NCBI GenBank assembly: GCA_003519645.1 | Contig: DOWI01000231.1 | Coordinates: forward strand, 353-5,544 | Direction: 5' to 3' | Length of the DNA stretch: 5,192 nucleotides | Source of the DNA: Oscillospiraceae bacterium | GTDB taxonomy: Bacteria > Bacillota_A > Clostridia > Oscillospirales > Acutalibacteraceae | In this document: piece after piece, positions 1-5,192 of the stretch | Numbering within the stretch: position 1 is the first letter of the stretch | Layout: each line of letters starts with the position of its first letter | The notes under the pieces: model-generated | Databases searched by the model: none | What the model was told of the DNA's origin: nothing | What the model saw: only the letters and a program-made list of their open reading frames with translations | Program-made: the position numbers and the translations under genes

Positions 1-278
1 GCCACACGCTGCTGCTGACCTCCGGACAGCATATTCGGCATGCTGTCGCGCTTCTTCTCAAGGCCCAATGTGCTGATAATTTCGTCTACGAAAGACTCGT
101 CAATTGTATTGCCATCCAATTCCATTGGCAGTACAATATTTTCATTCTGCTGCCCCAGGGCCCGCTTTCCTTCCGCGATAGAAACTGTCTAGACAGTGTG
201 ATAGCCGTCTTTTTCAAAAGTGAAGGCAATGCCGCGGCTCAGGTTTTCATCGTCTTCCAATATCAGGATCGTTTTCAC
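1..278 (-). pseudogene. Chimeric remnant: response-regulator N-terminus joined to internal ABC ATPase fragment
   Basis: Read from a GTG at 278, the first 29 codons give a typical receiver-domain start: a hydrophobic strand (KTILILEDDE), the acidic pair Asp9-Asp10 used for Mg2+ binding, then a helix ending in DGYHTV. Codon 30 is TAG (189-191). Past the stop, in the same frame, TVSIAEGKRAL still fits the second strand and helix of an OmpR/VanR-type regulator. From about codon 45 the sequence changes to ABC ATPase: ENIVLPMELDG is the stretch after the Q-loop in LolD/MacB-like ATPases, and LSGGQQQRV at codons 84-92 is the ABC signature. The phosphoacceptor Asp, the effector domain, and the ATPase Walker A are all absent. 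I infer a deletion that fused a regulator gene to a downstream transporter gene, plus a nonsense mutation. At most a 29-residue peptide would be made from this start. The ATPase end lies beyond position 1, so its 3' part could be intact. Confidence 0.8.
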
Positions 279-284
279 AGCAAA

Positions 285-289
285 CCTCC
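285..289 (-). promoter_or_regulatory. Ribosome binding site supporting the GTG start
   Basis: GGAGG on the minus strand stands 6 nt before the GTG at 278. It fixes the start of the response-regulator remnant at a non-ATG codon. The start region therefore looks intact although the body of the gene is broken. Confidence 0.75.
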
Positions 290-321
290 GTTATTTTTAT
301 AAAGCCCACTAATTGACAATC

Positions 322-350
322 ATTATATGCGCTTAAGCAAATAGATACAA
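322..350 (-). promoter_or_regulatory. Promoter for the response-regulator remnant
   Basis: On the minus strand there is a perfect TATAAT (-10, plus-strand 322-327), a 17-bp spacer, and TTGTAT (-35, 345-350), which matches three of six consensus bases. Initiation would fall near 315 and leave a leader of about 37 nt before the GTG at 278. An 8-bp palindrome, GCTTAAGC (331-338), lies in the spacer. The call rests on consensus matching only. Confidence 0.5.
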
Positions 351-378
351 GCTCTTTTGATCCTCCAACCAATTCATG

Positions 379-395
379 TTTACGACGCATTTACG
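379..395 (+). repeat. Tandem TTTACG direct repeat, possible operator
   Basis: TTTACG occurs at 379-384 and again at 390-395, so the copies are 11 bp apart, about one helical turn, with 5 bp between them. The second copy coincides with the best -35 element of the operon promoter. Hexamer direct repeats with 5-bp spacing that abut the -35 are the usual form of OmpR/PhoB-family binding sites. Assigning this pair to such a regulator is inference; two short copies can occur by chance. Confidence 0.35.
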
Positions 396-419
396 CAAGA
401 TACCCAGCAGTGATATAAT
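390..419 (+). promoter_or_regulatory. Promoter of the OYE-yxlEFG-like operon
   Basis: A perfect TATAAT at 414-419 is preceded by TG at 411-412, giving an extended -10 (TGnTATAAT). The best -35 is TTTACG at 390-395 with an 18-bp spacer, matching four of six bases. The expected start point is near 426, giving a leader of about 50 nt before the ATG at 476. It resembles a housekeeping-sigma promoter rather than an ECF one, which matters because the yxlEFG homologues belong to a SigY operon in B. subtilis. All four plus-strand genes probably depend on it. Confidence 0.6.
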
Positions 420-432
420 AGGTGATATGAAG

Positions 433-448
433 CCGGCCATTTTGCCGG
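433..448 (+). other. Small GC-rich hairpin in the operon leader
   Basis: CCGGC (433-437) and GCCGG (444-448) can pair around a 6-nt loop, close to the predicted 5' end of the transcript. No U-tract follows, so it is not an intrinsic terminator. It could stabilise the mRNA 5' end. A stem of only 5 bp could also be chance. Confidence 0.3.
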
Positions 449-475
449 GAGCTATGACAGAAGGGAGAATATCTT

Positions 476-1504
476 ATGTATTTGTTCAAACCACTTACAG
501 TAAAGAGCATGACTCTGCGCAACCGGATCGTTATGCCTCCCATGTGTATGTACAGTTCAGAAACAGAAGGCATGCCAAATGAATTTCACTTTACCCACTA
601 TACTTCCCGTGCCATTGGCGGAGTGGGACTGATTATTATGGAGGCCACCGGCATCCTTCCATGGGGTCGCATTACGGACCATTGCCTGGGCCTTTGGAAG
701 GATGAACAGGCAAAAGCGCTTGCGCCAATTGTCGCTGCCTGTCAGAAGCAGGGGGCCAAAATGGCCATTCAGCTCAATCACGCAGGACGTAAATGCACAG
801 CGCGGGAAAAAAGGATTTTTGCACCCAGCGCCATTCCATTCGAAGAGGGTTCCCCCATGCCTCATGAGATGACGGAAGAGGATATCCGTGATACCATTCT
901 TGCGTTCCGGAGCTCAGCAGCAAGGGCAGCTGAAATCGGATTTGACGCTGTTGAAATCCATGGGGCCCATGGTTATCTGATTAATGAGTTCCTATCACCG
1001 CTCACCAATCACCGCACAGACGGTTATGGTGGCTCAACTGAAAACCGCTGCCGTTTACTGATTGAGACGCTGCAGGCGGTACATGAGGTTTGGCCTGATG
1101 ATAAACCTGTTTTACTGCGTGTATCCGCCGAGGATTACGAACCAGAGGGCTTACATCCAGCAGAAATGGCCAGGATTGTTGAACTGGTGAAGCCATATAT
1201 TGATGTGCTGGACGTAAGTACGGGTGGAGTTGTGCCAACACCGCCGCCGGCCCTTTATCCAGGCTATCAGGTAAAAGCTGCTGAAGAGCTGAAACAGGCG
1301 TTGGGCCTTCCTACAATTACTGTCGGTCTGATCACCGATCCACATCAGGTGGAAGAAATCCTGGGGGAAGGGCGGGCGGATCTCGTTGCGCTTGGCCGGG
1401 AACTTCTGCGCGATCCCTATTGGGTGATGCACACAGCCCGTGATTTGGACGTCAAATATCAGTGGCCGGAGCAATATCTGCGAGGATTTACTGCAAGGAA
1501 ATAA
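476..1504 (+). CDS. Old Yellow Enzyme, YqjM/NamA class NADPH dehydrogenase (ene-reductase)
   Basis: A 342-residue FMN-dependent TIM-barrel oxidoreductase, expected to be cytosolic and to reduce activated C=C bonds (enones, maleimides, possibly nitro compounds) with NAD(P)H. Its length matches B. subtilis YqjM (338 residues) and the class markers are present. Cys24 and Tyr26 in PPMCMYS tune the flavin, as in thermophilic-like OYEs. Gln99 is in IQLNHAGRK. His162 and His165 in the HGAHGYL motif, followed by Tyr167, bind substrate and carry out catalysis. HRTDGYGGS spans 179-187, and Arg215 is in LRVSA. The FMN phosphate site is at GLIT (284-287) and GRELLRDP (307-314). Arg336 near the C-terminus matches the YqjM arginine finger that reaches into the neighbouring subunit. 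AGGGAG at 462-467, 8 nt upstream, supports the ATG at 476. It is the first gene of the operon, 18 bp before the next. The physiological substrate is unknown. Confidence 0.93.
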   Translation: MYLFKPLTVKSMTLRNRIVMPPMCMYSSETEGMPNEFHFTHYTSRAIGGVGLIIMEATGILPWGRITDHCLGLWKDEQAKALAPIVAACQKQGAKMAIQLNHAGRKCTAREKRIFAPSAIPFEEGSPMPHEMTEEDIRDTILAFRSSAARAAEIGFDAVEIHGAHGYLINEFLSPLTNHRTDGYGGSTENRCRLLIETLQAVHEVWPDDKPVLLRVSAEDYEPEGLHPAEMARIVELVKPYIDVLDVSTGGVVPTPPPALYPGYQVKAAEELKQALGLPTITVGLITDPHQVEEILGEGRADLVALGRELLRDPYWVMHTARDLDVKYQWPEQYLRGFTARK

Positions 1505-1522
1505 GACATAGGAGGATTCCCC

Positions 1523-1729
1523 ATGGATTTAGCTATGTTGAAAGAATATTTGCCGTTTCTCATTCCGTTGGTTATCGCACAGCTTGCGCTTGGTATTACC
1601 GCCCTTGTTCATGTGCTCCGGCATCCCCATTACCGTTTCGGGAATAAAGTGATGTGGGCTTGTATCGTCATGCTCGTGCAGACTATCGGGCCAGTCGTAT
1701 ACTTTGCCTTTGGCAGGGGTGAAGAATAA
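1523..1729 (+). CDS. Small two-helix PLDc_N-domain membrane protein, YxlE-like
   Basis: A 68-residue protein with two predicted membrane helices (about residues 10-32 and 43-63) joined by a short basic loop (RHPHYRFGNK). The second half carries the PLDc_N pattern: Trp45, then GP at 56-57, YF at 60-61 and GR at 64-65. PLDc_N is the membrane anchor found in front of cardiolipin synthases, but here it stands alone with no phospholipase domain. Size, fold and position directly before an ATPase-permease pair match B. subtilis YxlE, which takes part in negative control of SigY. No sigma factor is seen here, so a role as an accessory subunit of the transporter is at least as likely. GGAGG at 1511-1515 supports the ATG at 1523. 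Its TAA shares one base with the next ATG (TAATG), which suggests translational coupling. Confidence 0.85.
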   Translation: MDLAMLKEYLPFLIPLVIAQLALGITALVHVLRHPHYRFGNKVMWACIVMLVQTIGPVVYFAFGRGEE

Positions 1730-2646
1730 TGGGCATTTTGGAGATTCATCAGCTTTCCAAGCGTTTTGGTCGCCATGAGGTACTCAATGGATTGGACATG
1801 GATGTTCCGGAGCATTCCGTATTCGGTTTTGTTGGCCAGAATGGCGCGGGTAAAACAACAACAATGAAAATTGTTCTCGGATTATTAAAGCCGGATAGCG
1901 GAAGTGTAACTGTATGCGGGGAAAAGGTTGCGTATGGCGAAACAAAAACAAATCGAAACATAGGCTTCCTTCCCGATGTTCCGGAGTTCTATGGATATAT
2001 GAATCCAATGGAATATTTGAAGCTATGTGGTGAAATAACCGGGCTTACGAAAGTGAAGATCAAATTGAGGAGCGAGGAATTGCTCTCGCTTGTGGGGCTA
2101 AAAGACCAAAAAAAGAAAATCAGCGGGTTTTCACGAGGGATGAAGCAGCGCCTTGGTATTGCACAGGCCTTGCTGAATGAACCCAAACTTCTCATATGCG
2201 ATGAACCCACATCGGCACTTGATCCAATCGGCAGGAAGGAAATACTCGACATCCTGCTTGCAGTGAAAGGAAAGACGACCGTCGTATTTTCTACACATAT
2301 CTTGTCGGACGTAGAGAGAGTATGCGACCGCATCGCAGTATTGCATAGCGGCAAGCTGGCGCTGCACGGCACGCTTTCTGAAATAAAGGAGAGCCACAGG
2401 CATAATGGATTTGTTCTTGAGTTTTCGAGTGATATGGAAGCGTCCTTATTCGAGAACACGGAAGAGCTGAAGCAGCCGTCAATAAGTATGTCGCGCAATG
2501 GAAACACTGTGACGGCGTTTGTTACCGATCACGATATGGGCGGACATCTTCTGCTGGGCGTGCTATCGCAAAAGCGGATTGTTCCATTGAAGTTCGCAGT
2601 TATGGAACCAACTCTGGAAAGTTTGTTTATGGAGGTGGTCCAATGA
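1729..2646 (+). CDS. ABC transporter ATP-binding protein, YxlF/BcrA-like
   Basis: A 305-residue nucleotide-binding subunit that should power the membrane partner encoded next. Walker A is GQNGAGKT at 36-43, Walker B with catalytic Glu is LLICDEP at 154-160, the D-loop is SALD at 162-165, and the switch His is His190. Two motifs are non-canonical: the signature reads FSRGM (134-138) instead of LSGGQ, and the Q-loop region (IGFLPDVPEFY) has no Gln. To my knowledge these substitutions are common in the BcrA/YxlF branch of exporters, so they do not imply loss of function. About 90 residues after the nucleotide-binding domain form a C-terminal extension ending in EPTLESLFMEVV, a pattern usual for this branch. 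AGGGG at 1715-1719 serves as ribosome binding site inside the preceding gene. The gene overlaps its neighbours by 1 bp upstream and 4 bp downstream (ATGA). The exported substrate cannot be told from sequence. Confidence 0.92.
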   Translation: MGILEIHQLSKRFGRHEVLNGLDMDVPEHSVFGFVGQNGAGKTTTMKIVLGLLKPDSGSVTVCGEKVAYGETKTNRNIGFLPDVPEFYGYMNPMEYLKLCGEITGLTKVKIKLRSEELLSLVGLKDQKKKISGFSRGMKQRLGIAQALLNEPKLLICDEPTSALDPIGRKEILDILLAVKGKTTVVFSTHILSDVERVCDRIAVLHSGKLALHGTLSEIKESHRHNGFVLEFSSDMEASLFENTEELKQPSISMSRNGNTVTAFVTDHDMGGHLLLGVLSQKRIVPLKFAVMEPTLESLFMEVVQ

Positions 2647-3407
2647 GAAACTACCTGGCATTTCTAAAAAAAGAGATTTATGAATACACAAAAACTTATA
2701 AGCTGCTCATTATGCTGATGGTCTTTGCGGTTTTCGGAATCACAAATCCCCTTGTGGCAAAACTGCTGCCTGAAATACTTGGAAGCCTTAAGACGGAAGG
2801 CATCATCATGACATTGCCAGAGGCGACTGCCTACGACGCCTGGACGCAGTTTTTCAAAAACGCAACGCAAATGGGGCTGATCGTGATGGTGATCCTGTTC
2901 AGTCCTGTTTTGTCATCGGAACTGTCCAGGGGGACGCTTATCAATATGCTGACAAAAGGGTTGTCACGAACAGTGGTTATCCTTTCGAAATACACCTGTA
3001 TGGTTGTGGTGTGGACGATCAGTATTGCACTATGCTTCGGACTGACTTATGGTTATACGGTGTATCTTTTCCCTGCGGGCGAAACAGCAAATCTGCTCTT
3101 TTCCACGTTTTGCCTATGGATGTTTGGCTTGTTTTTGCTGGCCACATTATTGCTCGCAGCAACCCTAACGAAAAGTAATTATGGATGCTTACTCATCACA
3201 GGCGCAGTAGTGGTCGCCTGCATGCTTGTGAATATCATACCGGCGGCACATAGGTATAATCCAATTTCGCTGGCGACTGACAATATGGGACTCATAACAG
3301 ATGACATAGAGGTATCTTCGCTCTATTGCACTATCTTGATATCCTGCCTGCTTTCATTTCTTTTTTTGACGATATCGGTATTAATATTTAGAAAAAAGCA
3401 AGTATAA
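2643..3407 (+). CDS. ABC-2 type permease subunit, YxlG-like
   Basis: A 254-residue integral membrane protein with about six hydrophobic segments (near 20-40, 77-91, 114-141, 150-175, 180-200 and 227-249). The short basic N-terminus and the RKK C-terminus are expected to be cytoplasmic. The motif SSELSRGTL (91-99), followed by LTKGLSR, is typical of the cytoplasmic region after the second helix in ABC-2 permeases that contact the ATPase. The gene follows the ATPase with an ATGA overlap and has its own GGAGGT at 2631-2636, so the two are presumably made together and assemble as a 2+2 exporter. It corresponds in place and size to B. subtilis YxlG. It is the last gene of the plus-strand operon. 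Substrate unknown. Confidence 0.88.
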   Translation: MRNYLAFLKKEIYEYTKTYKLLIMLMVFAVFGITNPLVAKLLPEILGSLKTEGIIMTLPEATAYDAWTQFFKNATQMGLIVMVILFSPVLSSELSRGTLINMLTKGLSRTVVILSKYTCMVVVWTISIALCFGLTYGYTVYLFPAGETANLLFSTFCLWMFGLFLLATLLLAATLTKSNYGCLLITGAVVVACMLVNIIPAAHRYNPISLATDNMGLITDDIEVSSLYCTILISCLLSFLFLTISVLIFRKKQV

Positions 3408-3468
3408 ATCAGAAATATTACCTTCGGCTGCCCCAAAGCCCAAAGCCGTCGTTACATGCCTGCAAGCA

Positions 3469-4239
3469 TTAAGCCGCTTTCCGTTTATACGCCCTCATCG
3501 CAAAGATATATGCCACAAGCGTAATTCCGATGCACCATACGAGCGCAGTCCAAATGTCGTTGCCGACAGGCTGCTGCGTGAGTAGAGAACGTATCGCATT
3601 GACGATGGAGGTGACTGGCTGGTTTTCGGCAAAAACGCGAACAGGTCCCGGCATAGAAGCGGTTGGCACAAATGCCGAGCTGATGAACGGAAGAAAGATT
3701 AGCGGGTAGGAAAAGGCGCTCGCACCGTCCACAGATGTTGCAGATAATCCGGCTATCACCGCGATCCATGTCAGAGCTAATGTGAACAGCACGAGAATCC
3801 CGCTCACGGCAAGCCAGGATAGCACCCCCGCTGGAGAACGAAAGCCCATAAGCAGCGCAACGAGAATGATGACGACGACCGAAATCGCGTTGGAAACCAG
3901 GGAAGTCAGCACATGCCCCCACAGCGCAGCGGAACGCGCGATCGGCATCGAGTGGAACCGCTCGAAAATGCCGCTTTTCATATCTGTAAACAGACGAACA
4001 GCCGTATAGGCGATGCCGCTTGCAATCGCCACCAGCAGGATGCCGGGGAGCAGGTAATTCACATAGTTATCCGTGCCGACCTGGATAGCGCCGCCGAGCA
4101 CGTAGACGAACAGCAGCATCATTGCGATAGGCGTGAGGCACACTGTGATGATGGTGTCCATGCTGCGGGTGATATGGCGCATGGAACGCCCGAGCATGAC
4201 GCCCATATCACTGAAAAGGTGTTTTTTTACAGCTTCCAA
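3469..4239 (-). CDS. ABC-2 type permease, DrrB/daunorubicin-resistance family
   Basis: A 256-residue membrane subunit of a drug- or lipid-exporter. Hydrophobic segments lie near 29-49, 62-83, 110-132, 139-164, 175-191 and 228-248. Family hallmarks are FERFHSMPIAR (92-102), in the cytoplasmic loop that couples to the ATPase, and the late segment from FVPTASMP to NQPVTSIVNAIRSLL (190-220), strongly typical of DrrB-like permeases. The C-terminus is basic (YKRKAA). The start codon is TTG, placed directly after the TAA of the upstream ATPase gene. The GGAGG at 4248-4252, 8 nt before it, supports this start over the internal Met12, which lacks such a site. ATPase and permease are therefore probably translationally coupled. 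The gene converges with the plus-strand operon, leaving 61 bp between the two stops. Confidence 0.9.
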   Translation of the reverse strand: MEAVKKHLFSDMGVMLGRSMRHITRSMDTIITVCLTPIAMMLLFVYVLGGAIQVGTDNYVNYLLPGILLVAIASGIAYTAVRLFTDMKSGIFERFHSMPIARSAALWGHVLTSLVSNAISVVVIILVALLMGFRSPAGVLSWLAVSGILVLFTLALTWIAVIAGLSATSVDGASAFSYPLIFLPFISSAFVPTASMPGPVRVFAENQPVTSIVNAIRSLLTQQPVGNDIWTALVWCIGITLVAYIFAMRAYKRKAA

Positions 4240-4998
4240 TTACTTTTCCTCCTTTTTGCCGACAACTGCGAGGAAGATCTCCTCAAGCGTGGGCTGTTTT
4301 TCCACATACTCCACTTTTGCAGGCGGGAACAGCTTTTTCAATTCCGCCAGCGTACCGTTGGCGATAATCCTGCCCTCATGCAGAATGGCAATCTGATCAG
4401 CGAGCTGCTCGGCTTCATCCAGCATCTGCGTGGTCAGGAATACCGTTGTGCCATTTGCAGCAAGCTCTTTGACAGTCTTCCAAACCTCGATGCGGGCCTC
4501 GGGGTCCAGCCCGGTGGTCGGCTCGTCGAGAAAGATAACCTGTGGTTTTCCAATCAGACTCATGGCAATGTCGAGTCTGCGGCGCATACCGCCCGAGTAG
4601 TTGGAAACTCTGCGGTCGGCGGCATCGGTCAGAGCGAAGCGTTTCAGCATATCGTCTGCAATCTGACGCGGATTTGTGAGATGCCGCAGTCTGGCGATCA
4701 TCATCAGATTTTCCCGTCCGGTCAAAATCTCATCCACGGCGGCAAACTGCCCGGTCAGGCTGATTGACTGCCGCACCTGTTCGGGTTTTGCTGTAACGTC
4801 GAAGCCGTTGACGCTAGCGGCGCCCCCGTCCGGCTTGAGCAGCGTGGTGAGGATTCGGACGATCGTCGTCTTGCCCGCGCCATTGGAGCCGAGCAGGGCG
4901 AAAATACTGCCCTTGTCCACCTCGAAATCCACGCCCTTCAGGACATGAAGCTGTTTATAGGATTTTTGCAACCCTTTCACTTGAATCGCTTTTTCCAT
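4240..4998 (-). CDS. ABC transporter ATP-binding protein, DrrA/daunorubicin-resistance family
   Basis: A 252-residue ATPase for the DrrB-type permease encoded next. Walker A is GSNGAGKT (37-44), the Q-loop is LTGQ with Gln84, the signature YSGGMRRRLDIA starts at 134, Walker B is VIFLDEP (154-160), and the D-loop is TGLD (162-165). The switch position usually held by His is Gln191 in LTTQMLDEA, a substitution regularly seen in the DrrA branch. The C-terminus ends with PTLEEIFLAVVG, which matches the conserved C-terminal motif of DrrA proteins. It is shorter than actinobacterial DrrA (about 330 residues), as is usual for Bacillota relatives. The ATG at 4998 follows AAGGGGA at 5006-5012 by 7 nt. 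It starts 14 bp after the DUF1048 gene and abuts the permease gene. Export of an antibiotic or other hydrophobic compound is inferred from the family only. Confidence 0.93.
   Translation of the reverse strand: MEKAIQVKGLQKSYKQLHVLKGVDFEVDKGSIFALLGSNGAGKTTIVRILTTLLKPDGGAASVNGFDVTAKPEQVRQSISLTGQFAAVDEILTGRENLMMIARLRHLTNPRQIADDMLKRFALTDAADRRVSNYSGGMRRRLDIAMSLIGKPQVIFLDEPTTGLDPEARIEVWKTVKELAANGTTVFLTTQMLDEAEQLADQIAILHEGRIIANGTLAELKKLFPPAKVEYVEKQPTLEEIFLAVVGKKEEK
4248..4252 (-). promoter_or_regulatory. Ribosome binding site that decides the TTG start of the permease
   Basis: GGAGG lies within the last sense codons of the ATPase gene (encoding KKEEK) and 8 nt before the TTG at 4239. It favours initiation at TTG immediately after the ATPase stop, so ribosomes finishing the ATPase could restart on the permease. 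Confidence 0.8.
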
Positions 4999-5012
4999 CC
5001 CAATTTCCCCTT

Positions 5013-5192
5013 TTACTTTTTTTTATCCGTATCCTTTTTTATGGCCTTATAGACTTTCCGGTTAACAGAGTCCTGATAGACGTCGGCGTAGGTTTTTGAA
5101 TCTTGGATCAGATCATCGCAGAAGGCTGCTACGTCACTGCCGGTCACTTCGAGCACGCCTTTTCCCGAGGCCGCGCCTTCTTCAAAAAGATC
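5013..5192 (-). CDS. DUF1048 family protein, C-terminal part (partial at window edge)
   Basis: The last 59 codons of a gene entering from beyond position 5192, ending in TAA at 5013-5015. The segment begins [28 protein letters not shown] and continues with a Tyr/Lys-rich stretch ([22 protein letters not shown]). The [19 protein letters not shown] pattern, followed by a helix with KTY and NR, is what I know from the C-terminus of DUF1048 proteins, small helical cytoplasmic proteins of unknown function. Such genes commonly sit between a PadR-family repressor gene and a DrrAB-type transporter in Bacillota. The 14-bp gap to the ATPase gene fits that operon, with the PadR gene expected just outside the window. 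The lysine-rich tail (KKDTDKKK) is unremarkable. The N-terminal half cannot be assessed. Confidence 0.8.
   Translation of the reverse strand, partial: DLFEEGAASGKGVLEVTGSDVAAFCDDLIQDSKTYADVYQDSVNRKVYKAIKKDTDKKK

Noticed and set aside
189..191. TAG read through as a recoded sense codon (for example pyrrolysine)
   Set aside because: The downstream frame switches to an unrelated ATPase fragment and lacks the phosphoacceptor Asp, so the gene is broken regardless of the stop. No pyrrolysine machinery is in view.
313..318. Consensus TTGACA on the plus strand as a -35 for the OYE operon
   Set aside because: The bases 16-18 bp downstream do not resemble a -10, whereas an extended -10 with a fair -35 is found at 390-419.
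1989..2507. Minus-strand reading frame of 172 codons inside the YxlF-like ATPase gene
   Set aside because: Serine-rich translation with no domain, fully antisense to a gene with all ABC motifs.
3425..3448. CGGCT/AGCCG inverted repeat between the convergent operons as a shared terminator
   Set aside because: The stem is only 5 bp around a 14-nt loop and no T-run follows on either strand. A second repeat at 3454-3467 has only 4 bp.
3913..4767. Long plus-strand reading frame of 284 codons across both DrrA and DrrB genes
   Set aside because: It runs antisense over two clearly recognised genes, its protein has no family pattern and is rich in Cys, His and Gln, and no ribosome binding site precedes it. 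It is a shadow of the minus-strand coding sequence.
1..5192. CRISPR array, tRNA or rRNA gene, insertion sequence or toxin-antitoxin/defence system
   Set aside because: No regularly spaced repeats, cloverleaf, terminal inverted repeats or transposase motifs were seen, and apart from short gaps the window is accounted for by ordinary enzyme and transporter genes.

Overview
The window looks like chromosomal DNA from a mid-G+C member of the Bacillota, most likely a Clostridia-type anaerobe. The support for this is strong purine-rich Shine-Dalgarno sequences before every gene, use of GTG and TTG starts, and the gene families present. No species can be named from the sequence alone.

Layout. Positions 1-278 (minus strand) hold a broken gene. 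Its first ~41 codons read as the start of an OmpR/VanR-type response regulator, then an in-frame TAG, then in the same frame an internal piece of a LolD/MacB-type ABC ATPase that runs off the window edge. This looks like the scar of a deletion in a regulator-kinase-ABC-transporter locus. Positions 279-475 are a divergent regulatory region. It has a minus-strand promoter for the remnant, and a plus-strand extended -10 promoter preceded by a tandem TTTACG repeat.

Positions 476-3407 (plus strand) form a tight four-gene operon: an Old Yellow Enzyme of the YqjM/NamA class, a two-helix PLDc_N protein, an ABC ATPase and an ABC-2 type permease. The last three have the order and character of Bacillus subtilis yxlE-yxlF-yxlG, the tail of the sigY operon. 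Here no sigma factor or YxlC-like anti-sigma factor is present, and an ene-reductase sits in front instead.

Positions 3469-5192 (minus strand) form a second, convergent operon: the C-terminal part of a DUF1048 protein, a DrrA-type ABC ATPase and a DrrB-type permease. This is a common Bacillota drug/lipid exporter cassette, usually headed by a PadR-type regulator, which would lie beyond position 5192. The two operons end 61 bp apart with no convincing intrinsic terminator between them.

Taken together the window is an accessory-style region with two unrelated ABC-2 exporters and a decayed two-component/ABC locus. There is no RNA gene, CRISPR array, insertion sequence or clearly new defence system. 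The most notable points are the chimeric pseudogene, the OYE-yxlEFG arrangement, and the direct repeat over the operon promoter.
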